Below, one piece after another: positions 46,417-46,492 of a stretch of 46,492 nucleotides of DNA; position 1 is the first letter of the stretch, and each line of letters begins with the position of its first letter. This stretch comes from a virus, in IMG/VR virus record IMGVR_UViG_3300049216_000331, positions 1 to 46,492 of that record; one strand, 5' to 3'. The notes under the pieces are model-generated. The model searched no databases. It worked only from the letters and a program-made list of their open reading frames with translations, and was not told the origin of the DNA. A program made the translations under genes and the position numbers.

Positions 46417-46492
46417 TTAGGCTGCTTCGATTTCCTTCGGTTGGTTGATATATGAGGCCACGGCAAGCTGCTGGTGTCGAGGTTTGCCGCGA
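46417..46492 (+). other. right-end non-coding stretch
   Basis: No gene recognised. GATATATGAG at 46446-46455 could act as a -10, but no matching -35 is convincing. If the molecule is circular, this joins the left-end region with its GCGTGAGACC inverted repeat. Confidence 0.4.

Overview
This window looks like a complete or nearly complete genome of a virulent, short-tailed (podovirus-like) double-stranded DNA phage with high GC content. It has portal, large and small terminase, scaffold and major capsid genes, but no tape-measure, tail-tube or sheath gene and no integrase. No host can be named from the sequence alone. No phage RNA polymerase was found, and several sigma70-like promoters are visible, so host RNA polymerase is probably used.

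Layout. The left edge (about 244-1449) has five small plus-strand accessory genes. From 1454 to about 31510 nearly everything is on the minus strand and, read from right to left, runs: small leading genes (31.5-28.3 kb), terminase small and large subunits, a GroES-like co-chaperonin, portal, scaffold, major capsid, a decoration-like protein with two tandem repeats, head-tail adaptor, tail proteins and fibre, three ejection/internal-virion-type proteins (one with a muramidase-like domain), and a lysis group (lytic transglycosylase plus holin-like membrane proteins). Two plus-strand insertions break this block: an Arc-like repressor pair at 10.6-11.0 kb and a zinc-cluster protein at 29.5-29.9 kb. 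The 31.5-32.2 kb region is a non-coding divergent hub with three 19-bp direct repeats carrying DnaA-box-like cores, bounded by an inverted repeat, and eight copies of GGTTCCTA. It is the best candidate for the replication origin and main control region.

From 32.2 kb to the right end all genes are plus strand and concern replication and recombination: an Ala-rich repeat protein, small zinc/HTH proteins, a prim-pol/helicase, an SF2 helicase, a uracil-DNA-glycosylase/DNA polymerase A fusion, a Cas4/RecB-like nuclease, a RecA/Sak4-like ATPase, a DUF669-like putative ssDNA-binding protein, a Dam-type methyltransferase, a VRR-NUC-like nuclease joined to an HTH, and a J-domain-like protein. If the molecule is circular or circularly permuted, this operon continues into the left-edge genes and converges with the late operon at about 1450.

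Most notable items: (1) the Sak4-like ATPase appears circularly permuted, with its Walker A motif at the extreme C-terminus and Walker B near the N-terminus; (2) a compact, promoter-driven structured RNA of about 160 nt ends in a strong intrinsic terminator whose 3' arm carries the ribosome-binding site of the prim-pol/helicase gene; (3) the origin-like iteron block; (4) repeated use of intrinsic terminators that touch the next start codon, and of GGTTCC-type palindromes, suggesting attenuation or repressor control of the early operon.
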